From: Agreia pratensis
GTDB lineage: Bacteria; Actinomycetota; Actinomycetes; Actinomycetales; Microbacteriaceae
Direction of reading: 5' to 3'
DNA: 64,000 nucleotides
Assembly: GCF_900177685.1 (NCBI RefSeq)
Contig: NZ_FXAY01000001.1
Coordinates: 434,001-498,000, forward strand
Each line of letters opens with the position of its first letter. Positions within the stretch are counted from its first letter, which is position 1. This document shows positions 15,998 to 24,329 of this stretch, one piece after another. The notes under the pieces were generated by a model. That model saw nothing but the letters and a program-made list of their open reading frames with translations, made no database searches and was not told the origin of the DNA. The translations under genes were made by a program, and so were the position numbers.

Positions 15998-17053
15998 TTA
16001 CGGCGCGCTGGGGCTCGAGACCTCGAGGGCACCCGAAACGATGTCGGCCTTCAGCCCGTCGAGTTCGGCCTGAAGCGCGGGCGTGACCGCATCCGCCTTG
16101 TCGTGATAGGGGGCCAGAGCCACTCCCCCGTTCTCAAGGGTGCCCACGAAGGGCGTGTTGTCGAACGACCCATCGACGTCGTCGCCGACGATCTGCACCA
16201 CGGCGTCGCCCGTGTTCTTCAGCACGCTCGTGAGAACGATGGGCTTGTAGGTGGCCGGCAGCGTCTCGTAGCCGTCGTTGTCTACCCAGATGATCGACAC
16301 GTTCGCATTCTCTGCCGCGGCCGCGGCCGCTCCCTCACCCACCTGACCGGCGACGGGAAGGATCACGTCGGCGCCCTGATCGATGAACGCCTGGGTGGTG
16401 ACCTTGCCCTTGTTGATGTCTTCGAAGTCACCCGTGAACACGCCGTCCTGGGCGTCCTTGCTCCAGCCGAGCGCCTGCACCGCGGTTCCGTGCACCGCGT
16501 TGTACTTCGCGACGCCGTCGACGAACCCGTCCATGAACAGGGTCACGGGAGGCTGATTGCCACCGCCGAACGTCGCCACCTTGCCGGTCGCGGTCGTTCC
16601 CGCGGCGAGGTATCCGGCCAGGTACGCGGCCTGGGCTGTGTCGAAGACGATCGGCTTGATGTTCTTTCCGTCGACCTGCTCGTCGACGATGGCGAAGTGC
16701 ACATCGGGGTTCGCCTTCGCCGCAGCCGTGGTCGCGTCGGCCAACTCGTAACCGACCGTCAGCACGAACTGGCATCCGCTGTCGACGGCCTGCGTGACAT
16801 TGGGCGCCAGGTCGGTCTCGTTGGTCGACACGATCACCTCGGCATCGATCGAGAGATCGGACTTGGCCTTCTCGAGGCCCTCCCAGCTCGACTGGTTGAA
16901 CGATCGGTCTTCGAGGCCGCCGGAGTTGGTGACCATTCGCGCGCAGTAGTCGCTGGCCGTCTGGGTTTTCTCGGGCGCCGGCGCGCATCCGGCGAGTACG
17001 AGCACCGAAGCGGCGACCGCGACAACGGAGCGCAGGACAGAAGAGGTCGACAT
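15998..17053 (-). CDS. BMP-family nucleoside-binding lipoprotein (second copy)
   Basis: 351 residues with lipobox LVLAGC (Cys23) and the BMP motifs NSGGLEDRSFNQSSWEGL, GADVILPVAGQVGEG and WVDNDGYE. It is clearly related to, but divergent from, the neighbouring receptor. The DDKSF motif of the first copy is EDRSF here and the ligand-pocket flanks differ, so a different nucleoside preference is plausible. No second transporter is nearby, so both receptors may dock on the same permeases. The 217-bp gap to the first copy holds no gene that I can support and probably carries the promoter of the first copy. Confidence 0.88.
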   Translation of the reverse strand: MSTSSVLRSVVAVAASVLVLAGCAPAPEKTQTASDYCARMVTNSGGLEDRSFNQSSWEGLEKAKSDLSIDAEVIVSTNETDLAPNVTQAVDSGCQFVLTVGYELADATTAAAKANPDVHFAIVDEQVDGKNIKPIVFDTAQAAYLAGYLAAGTTATGKVATFGGGNQPPVTLFMDGFVDGVAKYNAVHGTAVQALGWSKDAQDGVFTGDFEDINKGKVTTQAFIDQGADVILPVAGQVGEGAAAAAAENANVSIIWVDNDGYETLPATYKPIVLTSVLKNTGDAVVQIVGDDVDGSFDNTPFVGTLENGGVALAPYHDKADAVTPALQAELDGLKADIVSGALEVSSPSAP

Positions 17054-17091
17054 GGCGAAAAGACTAGCGGCTCGGTCGCGCGACTATGAGG

Positions 17092-18210
17092 TCAGAGAAC
17101 GTCGCCCGAACCGCCCAGGCGCAGCGCGTCGACGACCGACTTGACCCGCTGAGCATGCTCGCTCGTGGTGACGAGCAGCGCATCCGGAGTGTCGACGACC
17201 ACGATGTCTTTGACGCCGATGAGGCTGATCACGCGGCCGCTCTGCGACACCACGACTCCGCTCGACGAGTCGGAGAGCACGCGGGCGTTCTTGCCCAGAA
17301 TGGCGAGCTCCGAGCCGCGACCCGTGGAGTGGAGCTTGGCGATCGAGGCGAAGTCACCGACGTCGTCCCAGCTGAAGTCGCCAGGAACGACCGCGAGCGT
17401 GCCGTCCACGGCGGCGGGCTCGGCCACCGTGTAGTCGATGGCGATCTTCTTGAGCTTGGGCCAGACCTGATCGACGACGGCACCTCGCCGTGGGGTGTCC
17501 CACGCCTCGGCCAGCTCGAGCAGACCCGCGAGCAGCTCGGGTTCCGCCTTGCCGAGCTGCTCGAGCAGCTTGTCGGCGCGAGCGATGAACATGCCGCCGT
17601 TCCACAGGTATTTCTTGCTCTTCAGATACTTCTTCGCCGTCTCGAGGTCTGGCTTCTCTACGAAGCGCTTGGCGACCATCGCGGTCGAGGCGCCGGGGAT
17701 GTCGAGCGCGTCACCCGTGAGAATGTAGCCGAAACCCACCGACGGTTCTGTCGGAGTGATGCCGATCGTCACGATGTAGCCGGCATCGGCAGCATTCACG
17801 GCCTGCACCACGGTGTCGCGGAACGCCTCGCTCTGCGTGATGACGTGGTCGGCGGCGAACGAGCCGATGATGACCCCCGGCTCGCGGCGTTCCAGGATGG
17901 CGGCGGCCAGTCCGATTGCCGCCGACGACTCGCGCGGCTCGCTCTCGAGCACCACATTGACGTCGGCCAGCTCAGGAATCTGCTGCTCGACGGCGGCACG
18001 GTGCGCACGCCCCGTGACGACCATCACGCGCTGCTCGCCGGAGATGGGGGCGAGGCGCTCCCACGTGTCGCGCAGCAGGCTGCGGCCCGAGCCGCTCAGG
18101 TCGTGCAGGAACTTGGGTGCGTCGGCGCGGGAGAGCGGCCAGAGTCTCGAGCCGATCCCTCCGGCCGGAATGACACTGTAGAAACGGTCCATCGCAGAGT
18201 TCTCAGCCAT
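17092..18210 (-). CDS. manC: Mannose-1-phosphate guanylyltransferase
   Basis: Makes GDP-mannose from GTP and mannose-1-phosphate; 372 residues, the short monofunctional form without an isomerase domain. The nucleotide-binding signature IPAGGIGSRLWPLSR is near residues 15-29, with a product loop KRFVEKPDLETAKKYL and FSWDDVGDF later. ATG 18210 (MAENSAMDRFYS) and an internal ATG seven codons on are both possible starts. GDP-mannose is the donor for the divergent MgtA-like enzyme and the polyprenol mannosyltransferase at 32044. It is 38 bp upstream of the second BMP gene. Confidence 0.9.
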   Translation of the reverse strand: MAENSAMDRFYSVIPAGGIGSRLWPLSRADAPKFLHDLSGSGRSLLRDTWERLAPISGEQRVMVVTGRAHRAAVEQQIPELADVNVVLESEPRESSAAIGLAAAILERREPGVIIGSFAADHVITQSEAFRDTVVQAVNAADAGYIVTIGITPTEPSVGFGYILTGDALDIPGASTAMVAKRFVEKPDLETAKKYLKSKKYLWNGGMFIARADKLLEQLGKAEPELLAGLLELAEAWDTPRRGAVVDQVWPKLKKIAIDYTVAEPAAVDGTLAVVPGDFSWDDVGDFASIAKLHSTGRGSELAILGKNARVLSDSSSGVVVSQSGRVISLIGVKDIVVVDTPDALLVTTSEHAQRVKSVVDALRLGGSGDVL

Positions 18211-18354
18211 GGCCCCACCCTACCCACCCAGCCGAACGTCCTGCGATTGAACGGATGCTCACCTGGCCGCCACCGTCTATTAACCCCTTCGCCACCCATG
18301 GCTCGTAGCGTTCGAAACGTGCCCGGTGCATCCCCGGGCCGACGGGAGTAGCCC

Positions 18355-19506
18355 ATGAGAGTCGCCGTCGTCACGGAGAGTTTTCTCCCCACGGTCAACG
18401 GGGTCACCAACAGCGTCTGCAAGGTGCTCGACTTTCTTGCCGACTCGGGACACGAGGCGATTCTCATCGCACCCGCTGCCCGGAACACACCCACGAGCTA
18501 TCGGGGATTCGCGGTGCACGCGGTGCCCGCTGTGGCGTATCGGCAGTTTCCCGTCGGACTCCCCCACCCTCAGGTTCAGCGTGTGCTCGCCGCCTTCGGG
18601 CCCGATGTGCTGCACGCCGCATCGCCCTTCCTGCTCGGAGCCCAGGCGATCGCTGCGGCCAACCGCATCGGCGTGCCGAGCGTCGCGATCTTCCAGACGG
18701 ATGTCGCGGGGTACGCCAAGCGCAATCACCTCGGCAAAGCCGCCGCCCTGGCCTGGCGCTTCGTGCGCTGGATCCACGAGGCCGCCGACCTCACGCTCGT
18801 TCCCTCGTCGAGCTCGGAGCGCGACCTCGTCGCAGCGGGCGTGACACGGCTGGCGCGGTGGGGCCGGGGCGTCGACACCGAGCGATACCACCCGCGGTTG
18901 CGCACGCATCCGGATGCCGTAGACCTGCGCGCACGTCTCGCACCGAACGGCGAGGTCGTACTCGGCTACGTCGGCCGCGTCGCGCCGGAGAAGCAGCTCG
19001 AGCGCTTCGACCAGTTGCGCGGAATCGACGGCATCTCGCTCGCGCTCGTCGGCGACGGACCGTCGACCGCATCCGTCGGCCGCCTGCTGCGGGGGATGCC
19101 GGTGACCTGGCTGGGCAGGATGGGCGGTCAGGCCCTCGCCGTCGCGTACGCGAGCTTCGACGTCTTCGTACACACCGGCACCGAAGAGACCTTCGGCCAG
19201 ACGATCCAGGAAGCGCACGCGGCGGGGCTGCCGGTCGTGGCGCCCCGCGCCGGAGGCCCCGTCGACCTCGTGCACGACGGCGGAGACGGGTATCTCTTCG
19301 ATCCGGATGCGTTGACCGGAGATTCGAGCATGCGCACCCTGGTCGAGGACCTCGTCGTGTCGAGAGATCTGCGACTGCGCATGGGCGAGTCCGGACGACG
19401 CGCCGTGCGTGCGACCACCTGGAACTCCGTGTGCACCGAACTGCTCGGACACTATGCACACGTCATCGCAGCCCGACAGCCCGTTCCCGTTGTCGAGGCA
19501 GTGTAA
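18355..19506 (+). CDS. mgtA: GT4 glycosyltransferase, GDP-mannose-dependent alpha-mannosyltransferase (MgtA-like)
   Basis: 383-residue GT-B enzyme acting at the cytoplasmic membrane face in lipoglycan or glycolipid assembly. The N-terminal ESFLPTVNGVTNSV loop, central FQTDVAGYA and RWGRGVDTERYHP match mycobacterial MgtA (Rv0557) closely by memory. The donor-site EX7E motif is in EETFGQTIQEAHAAGLPVVAP. It starts at ATG 18355 after GGGAGTA. It is divergent from manC, which would supply GDP-mannose. PimB- or PimC-type specificity is the alternative. Confidence 0.83.
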   Translation: MRVAVVTESFLPTVNGVTNSVCKVLDFLADSGHEAILIAPAARNTPTSYRGFAVHAVPAVAYRQFPVGLPHPQVQRVLAAFGPDVLHAASPFLLGAQAIAAANRIGVPSVAIFQTDVAGYAKRNHLGKAAALAWRFVRWIHEAADLTLVPSSSSERDLVAAGVTRLARWGRGVDTERYHPRLRTHPDAVDLRARLAPNGEVVLGYVGRVAPEKQLERFDQLRGIDGISLALVGDGPSTASVGRLLRGMPVTWLGRMGGQALAVAYASFDVFVHTGTEETFGQTIQEAHAAGLPVVAPRAGGPVDLVHDGGDGYLFDPDALTGDSSMRTLVEDLVVSRDLRLRMGESGRRAVRATTWNSVCTELLGHYAHVIAARQPVPVVEAV

Positions 19507-19519
19507 GCGTCTTCGCGGA

Positions 19520-19533
19520 TTAGGGGTACCTAA
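19520..19533. promoter_or_regulatory. DtxR/IdeR-like inverted repeat upstream of sdhC
   Basis: TTAGGGGTACCTAA: arms TTAGG and CCTAA around four bases, continuing as CTAAC. This matches the outer TTAGG and the inner CTAAC of the DtxR/IdeR consensus but not the full 19-bp box. It lies about 160 bp before the sdhC start in the 186-bp gap after mgtA, upstream of an AT-rich TTATAA (19554-19559) that could be part of a promoter. Iron control of the Fe-S/heme succinate dehydrogenase would make sense, but the match is partial. Confidence 0.35.
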
Positions 19534-19692
19534 CAAGCATGGCCTGCCAGAACTTATAAACTGGAGACCATCTTCGCCTTCGCCCGATCCTGATGAACCT
19601 GCACGAGAAGACCGGCACGACCGCGACGAGCCATCTCCACCGATGATCTGCACTTTCTAGATCAGGGCTTTCTCAACCAAGGAGGGTTGTTC

Positions 19693-20127
19693 GTGTCCAG
19701 AACCGAGACAGGAACCCATGCGCCGGGTTCCCTTGCGCCCACGGGTAAGAGGCCCCAGGGCACTCTGTACCGCGGCCGCGAAGGAATGTGGTCGTGGGTG
19801 CTTCACCGCATCACAGGCATCGCCATCTTCTTCTTCCTCCTCGTGCACATCCTCGACACCGCCTTGGTGCGTGTCGCGCCCGAGGCGTACAACGCCGTGA
19901 TGAGCACGTACAAGAACCCGATCATGGGGCTCGGCGAGACCGCACTCGTCGGCGCCATCGCGTTCCACGCCTACAACGGCATCCGCATCATCCTCATCGA
20001 CTTCTGGACCAAGGGTCCGAAGTACCAGAAGGTGATGTTCTACGTCGTCATCGGCCTGTGGGTCGTCACGATGGCCGGGTTCGTTCCCCGCCACCTCATG
20101 AACGTCTTCAGCGAGGTGGGTCACTGA
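19693..20127 (+). CDS. sdhC: Succinate dehydrogenase cytochrome b556 subunit
   Basis: 144-residue membrane anchor of complex II. There are three transmembrane segments, with HRITGIAIFFFLLVHILDTAL carrying candidate heme-ligand histidines, then FHAYNGIRIILIDF. GTG 19693 is chosen because AAGGAGG at 19679-19685 is 7 bases upstream; the TTG six bases earlier would be too close to it. It overlaps sdhD by one base (TGATG). First gene of sdhCDAB. Confidence 0.92.
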   Translation: MSRTETGTHAPGSLAPTGKRPQGTLYRGREGMWSWVLHRITGIAIFFFLLVHILDTALVRVAPEAYNAVMSTYKNPIMGLGETALVGAIAFHAYNGIRIILIDFWTKGPKYQKVMFYVVIGLWVVTMAGFVPRHLMNVFSEVGH

Positions 20128-20579
20128 TGGCCACCACGATCGAAGCCCCCCGCAGCCCCTACTCCCGTGCCCCGCGGTCGCGCGGCATCAACTGGGAGAA
20201 GTGGGGATGGATGTACATGCGCGCCTCGGGCCTCGTGCTCGTCGTGCTCATCTTCGGCCACCTCATCGTGAACCTCGTTCTCGGTGACGGCATCAAGGCC
20301 ATCGACTTCGCCTTCGTCGGCGGCAAGTGGTCGAACCCGTTCTGGCAGGTGTGGGACTGTCTGATGCTGTGGCTCGCCATGATCCATGGCGCGAATGGCA
20401 TGCGCACCCTCGTCAACGACTACGCGTCGCACCGCACCACCCGGGGCATCCTCAAGGGCGCCCTGCTCTTCTCAGTCATCGTCCTCATAACGCTCGGAAC
20501 TCTTGTGATCTTTACGTTCGACCCCTGCCCCGCCGGCGCACCCGCCGACCTCCTCGCCTCGTTCTGCCCGGCGAGCTGA
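20127..20579 (+). CDS. sdhD: Succinate dehydrogenase hydrophobic membrane anchor subunit
   Basis: 150 residues with three transmembrane helices ([16 protein letters not shown], then [18 protein letters not shown], and a final [17 protein letters not shown]). The histidine in the FGHLIVN helix and the HGANGMR loop are typical of SdhD. ATG 20127 overlaps the sdhC stop. The frame is open upstream, but that part is sdhC in another frame. With SdhC it binds heme and menaquinone and anchors SdhAB to the membrane. Confidence 0.9.
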   Translation: MATTIEAPRSPYSRAPRSRGINWEKWGWMYMRASGLVLVVLIFGHLIVNLVLGDGIKAIDFAFVGGKWSNPFWQVWDCLMLWLAMIHGANGMRTLVNDYASHRTTRGILKGALLFSVIVLITLGTLVIFTFDPCPAGAPADLLASFCPAS

Positions 20580-20590
20580 CGGCGACCGAC

Positions 20591-22393
20591 ATGACTGAAT
20601 ACGCAGATGGATCCGTTGTAGACGGCGTTCACTACCACCAGTTCGACATCGTCATCGTCGGCGCGGGCGGTGCAGGAATGCGCGCTGCCATCGAGGCCGG
20701 GCCCAAGGCGAATACCGCCGTCATCTCGAAGCTCTACCCGACACGCAGCCACACGGGCGCGGCGCAGGGCGGCATGGCCGCGGCCCTCGCCAACGTCGAG
20801 GAGGACAACTGGGAGTGGCACACCTTCGACACGGTCAAGGGCGGTGACTATCTCGTCGATCAGGACGCGGCCGAGGTTCTCGCCAAAGAAGCGATCGACG
20901 CGATCTACGACCTCGAGAACATGGGGCTGCCCTTCAACCGCACACCCGACGGCAAGATCGACCAGCGCCGATTCGGTGGCCACACCCGCGATCACGGCAA
21001 GGCACCCGTTCGCCGGGCCTGCTATGCCGCCGACCGCACCGGCCACATGATCCTGCAGACGCTCTATCAGAACTGCGTCAAGTTCGGCATCAACTTCTTC
21101 AACGAGTACTACGTTCTCGACCTCGTCATGGTCAGCGATGGCTTCGGTGGCCAGAAGCCTGCCGGAGTCGTGGCCTTCGAACTGGCGACCGGCGACATCC
21201 ACGTCTTCCAGGCCAAGGCGGTCATCTTCGCTACCGGTGGCTTCGGCAAGATCTACAAGACGACGTCCAACGCCCACACCCTCACGGGCGACGGCGTCGG
21301 CATCGTCTGGCGCAAGGGTCTGCCGCTCGAGGACATGGAGTTCTACCAGTTCCACCCGACCGGTCTCGCCGGCTTGGGGATCCTCCTGTCAGAGGCCGCA
21401 CGCGGCGAGGGAGCGATCCTGCGCAACAGCGAGGGCGAGCGCTTTATGGAGCGCTACGCCCCCACGATCAAAGACCTCGCGCCGCGCGACATCGTGGCCC
21501 GCTGCATGGCTCTCGAGATCCGCGAGGGTCGCGGTGCCGGGCCGCACAAGGACTATGTCTACCTCGACATCACGCACCTCGATCCCGCGGTCATCGATGC
21601 CAAACTCCCTGACATCACGGAGTTCGCCCGCACCTACCTGGGTGTCGAACCGTACACGGAGCCGGTGCCCGTGCTCCCGACGGCCCACTACGCCATGGGC
21701 GGCATCCCCACCAACATTCAGGCTGAGGTGCTCTCAGACAACACCACTGTCGTTCCCGGCCTGTACGCAGCTGGCGAGTGCGCGTGCGTCTCTGTGCACG
21801 GCTCCAACCGGCTCGGAACGAACTCGCTTCTCGACATCAACGTGTTCGGCAAGCGCGCCGGCAACTCGGCGGCCGAGTATGTGAAGACCGCCGAATGGGT
21901 CGAGCTCCCGGAAGACCCCGCCGCAGGAGTTCGTACTCTCGTGGAGAACGCGCGCAATTCGAACGGAACCGAGCGCATCGCGATCATCCGCCGCGAGCTG
22001 CAGGAGTCGATGGACCGCAACGCCCAGGTCTTCCGCACCGAAGAGAGCCTCACCGAGGTGACCGAGGTCATCCACAATCTGCGCGAGCGCTACAAGAACA
22101 TCCTCGTGCAAGACAAGGGCAAGCGGTTCAACACCGACCTTCTCGAGGCCATCGAGCTCGGCTTCCTGCTCGACCTCGCCGAAGTCGTCGTCTACTCGGC
22201 GCGCAACCGCAAGGAGAGCCGCGGAGCACACATGCGCGAGGACTTCCCGACCCGCGACGATGTGAACCACATGCAGCACACGATGGCCTACCTTTCGGGC
22301 GACCCCATGTCGGCCGACGCAGGAGACCACATCAGACTCGACTGGAAGCCGGTCGTCGTGACCCGTTACCAGCCCATGGAGAGGAAGTACTAA
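20591..22393 (+). CDS. sdhA: Succinate dehydrogenase flavoprotein subunit
   Basis: 600 residues. FAD-binding [17 protein letters not shown] is near residues 21-37. The covalent FAD His54 is in [11 protein letters not shown], as in SdhA/FrdA. Active-site segments QFHPTGL and [13 protein letters not shown] are present. The C-terminal helical domain ([25 protein letters not shown]) is normal in length. ATG 20591, 11 bp after sdhD, gives the right N-terminus; upstream frame extension is shadow. It overlaps the sdhB start by one base (TAATG). Confidence 0.95.
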   Translation: MTEYADGSVVDGVHYHQFDIVIVGAGGAGMRAAIEAGPKANTAVISKLYPTRSHTGAAQGGMAAALANVEEDNWEWHTFDTVKGGDYLVDQDAAEVLAKEAIDAIYDLENMGLPFNRTPDGKIDQRRFGGHTRDHGKAPVRRACYAADRTGHMILQTLYQNCVKFGINFFNEYYVLDLVMVSDGFGGQKPAGVVAFELATGDIHVFQAKAVIFATGGFGKIYKTTSNAHTLTGDGVGIVWRKGLPLEDMEFYQFHPTGLAGLGILLSEAARGEGAILRNSEGERFMERYAPTIKDLAPRDIVARCMALEIREGRGAGPHKDYVYLDITHLDPAVIDAKLPDITEFARTYLGVEPYTEPVPVLPTAHYAMGGIPTNIQAEVLSDNTTVVPGLYAAGECACVSVHGSNRLGTNSLLDINVFGKRAGNSAAEYVKTAEWVELPEDPAAGVRTLVENARNSNGTERIAIIRRELQESMDRNAQVFRTEESLTEVTEVIHNLRERYKNILVQDKGKRFNTDLLEAIELGFLLDLAEVVVYSARNRKESRGAHMREDFPTRDDVNHMQHTMAYLSGDPMSADAGDHIRLDWKPVVVTRYQPMERKY

Positions 22394-23151
22394 TGAGTAC
22401 AGCAACCCTGGATTCTCCGCCGGCTCCCGCTGACGACGTCATCCCCACCTTCACCGTCACCCTCATCATTCGTCGCTTCAACCCCGACACCGATGACGAA
22501 CCCACGTGGCAGGACTTCGACGTCGAGATGTACCCCACCGATCGCGTGCTCGATGCGCTCCACAAGATCAAGTGGGAGCAGGACGGCTCACTCACCTTCC
22601 GCCGTTCGTGCGCACACGGCATCTGTGGGTCGGATGCGATGCGCATCAACGGCCGCAACCGCCTCGCCTGCAAGACGCTGATCAAAGATCTCGACATCAC
22701 GAAGCCCATCTATGTCGAGGCCATCAAGGGCCTTCCGCTCGAGAAAGACCTCGTCGTCGACATGGAGCCGTTCTTCGCGTCGTTCCGCGAGGTGCAGCCG
22801 TTCCTCATCGCTTCTTCGAAGCCCGAGAAGGAACGCATCCAGTCGGTCGCCGAGCGCGCCCGCTTCGACGACACGACGAAGTGCATCCTCTGCGCCGCGT
22901 GCACCTCGAGCTGCCCGGTCTTCTGGACCGACGGCCAGTACTTCGGCCCCGCCGCCATCGTGAACGCTCACCGCTTCATCTTCGACAGCCGTGACGAGGG
23001 CGCCAATGTGCGCCTCGACATCCTCAACGACAAAGAGGGCGTCTGGCGCTGCCGCACGACCTTCAACTGCTCCGAAGCATGCCCGCGCGGAATCCAGGTG
23101 ACCCAGGCCATCGCCGAGGTCAAGCAGGCCATCATGCGAGGCAAGCCCTAG
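22393..23151 (+). CDS. sdhB: Succinate dehydrogenase iron-sulfur subunit
   Basis: 252 residues. The N-terminal ferredoxin domain binds 2Fe-2S through RRSCAHGICGSDAM and RLACKT. The C-terminal domain binds 4Fe-4S and 3Fe-4S with CILCAACTSSCP and FNCSEACPRGI. Electrons pass from SdhA FAD through these clusters to menaquinone. ATG 22393 overlaps the sdhA stop. It is followed after 12 bp by a very strong hairpin that closes the operon. Confidence 0.95.
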   Translation: MSTATLDSPPAPADDVIPTFTVTLIIRRFNPDTDDEPTWQDFDVEMYPTDRVLDALHKIKWEQDGSLTFRRSCAHGICGSDAMRINGRNRLACKTLIKDLDITKPIYVEAIKGLPLEKDLVVDMEPFFASFREVQPFLIASSKPEKERIQSVAERARFDDTTKCILCAACTSSCPVFWTDGQYFGPAAIVNAHRFIFDSRDEGANVRLDILNDKEGVWRCRTTFNCSEACPRGIQVTQAIAEVKQAIMRGKP

Positions 23152-23163
23152 CGGCTGCGCTCT

Positions 23164-23220
23164 CGAGTGTGCAGAAACGGCCCGTCGCGTTGATACGCAC
23201 GGGCCGTTTCTGCACACTCG
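23164..23220. terminator. Long perfect hairpin between convergent sdhB and DUF559 gene
   Basis: 22-bp perfect arms, 23164-23185 (starting CGAGTGTGCAGAAACGG) and 23199-23220 (its exact complement). The loop can add four more pairs (GCGT/ACGC) with one bulged base. It ends 7 bp before the stop of the minus-strand DUF559 gene and so sits between converging stops, as expected for a bidirectional terminator. Its length and the GTGCAGAAA core, also present at 24249-24257, suggest that it belongs to a dispersed hairpin family. Confidence 0.8.
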
Positions 23221-23227
23221 GAGCCTC

Positions 23228-24142
23228 TCAGGGGCGCCAGCCTCGTGAGATGAGGGCATTGCGCACTCTCGTTACGATCTCGGAGCGGTCTCCGTTCATG
23301 TGTTCCTTGAGCACGCGCACGACTCGCCACTCGTCGACAGAGAACGCCTCGAGGCGGTCCACATCGCGGTGGAACTGCCGGCGGTCATCGGCATGCTGGG
23401 AGCCGTCGTACTCGACGAGCACCTTGAAGCGCCGGTAGAGAAGATCGCCTCGGCCGATGAACGCGCCATCGGCACCGAAGACGTCGCCGTTGAGTTCGGG
23501 CTCGGGAAGGCCGCCCCGCACCAGCAGCAGACGCAACTCGGTCTCCTTCGGGGACTCCGACCCGGGACGCACCCACTCGAGAGCGTGCTTCAGCGTGCGG
23601 ACGCCGCGCGCACCAGCGTATGAGTCCACGGCCGACCTGAGCTGCTTGACTGTTTTTTGAGGGTAGCGGCCGCCGACGATGTGGTCGCCCGCAATGATGA
23701 GCTCGTCGACCGACATGAATGGCGCGCATTGGCACCACGCGTCGACAAGAGAGACGACGGGCATCCGCCGGAGCGACCCGACGTCGATACTGCCCTGTCT
23801 TAATCGATGTCCGACGATTCCCGCTGCGCGAGGACTCTGCATCGGTAGAAACGTGGACACGTGCAAGGGCGCAGATTCCAACTGCGTCGGCATCGGGAGT
23901 CCGTGCAATTGCGCGGCCGTGACGTGGGAGAAAATGTGACCGCTCGGCATCCGCCTTGCGTAGGCGCGGCATCGAGACCAGACGTCACCGAACGCATCCG
24001 CGGCCGGGACGCGCACTCCGTGAAACGGCGCCGCCAGATCCTGTCGACGGAGACGTCCCCGCGAGACGCCGTGATCGAGGGCGTCACGTACCGAGAACGC
24101 GCGTCCACGGAGCCCGTCGGGAAGGTCTGCGCGTCGATTCAC
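23228..24142 (-). CDS. DUF559 domain protein (PD-(D/E)XK/Vsr-like nuclease fold, AbiEi-like N-terminus)
   Basis: 304 residues. Residues 1-60 form a small winged-helix-like region (FSVRDALDHGVSRGRLRRQDL), then a central domain with FSHVTAAQLHGLPMP. The C-terminal 90 residues are DUF559: ESPKETELRLLLVRGGLPEPE, GDLLYRRFKVLVEYDGSQH with the acidic Asp/Glu core, and FHRDVDRLEAF. This architecture is common in actinobacteria, is often called an AbiEi-like antitoxin relative, and has no settled function. No partner toxin gene adjoins it. The gene is bracketed by the hairpins at 23164-23220 and 24215-24268. Confidence 0.78.
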   Translation of the reverse strand: MNRRADLPDGLRGRAFSVRDALDHGVSRGRLRRQDLAAPFHGVRVPAADAFGDVWSRCRAYARRMPSGHIFSHVTAAQLHGLPMPTQLESAPLHVSTFLPMQSPRAAGIVGHRLRQGSIDVGSLRRMPVVSLVDAWCQCAPFMSVDELIIAGDHIVGGRYPQKTVKQLRSAVDSYAGARGVRTLKHALEWVRPGSESPKETELRLLLVRGGLPEPELNGDVFGADGAFIGRGDLLYRRFKVLVEYDGSQHADDRRQFHRDVDRLEAFSVDEWRVVRVLKEHMNGDRSEIVTRVRNALISRGWRP

Positions 24143-24214
24143 TCGTCGATGATGCCGCCACCGCCCCTGCTCTCGCAGAAGTTATCCCCACCCCCTGCGG
24201 CGATCGAACGTCGA

Positions 24215-24268
24215 GAGTGCACTTTCGGTCGGTCCGCCGAGGCGGAACGTGCAGAAAGTGCTCATTCG
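24215..24268. repeat. Hairpin repeat related to the 23164-23220 element
   Basis: Outer arms GAGTGCACTTTC and GAAAGTGCTC (near-complementary) enclose an inner perfect stem TCCGCC, GA, GGCGGA. The right side contains GTGCAGAAA, the core shared with the terminator on the other side of the DUF559 gene. It lies upstream of the DUF559 start and of the yihY start in a 187-bp divergent gap that otherwise shows no gene. It could be a structured promoter-proximal element or part of a mobile REP-like family. Confidence 0.5.
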
Positions 24269-24329
24269 GGGAGACGAGGGCTGCGTCAAGTGGGGGCACA
24301 GATGTGGTCGGCCTGAATAGGGTTAGTGG

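Noticed and set aside
23228-24142. A full AbiE-type toxin-antitoxin pair
   Set aside because: The DUF559/AbiEi-like gene stands alone; neither neighbour (sdhB, yihY) is a nucleotidyltransferase toxin.
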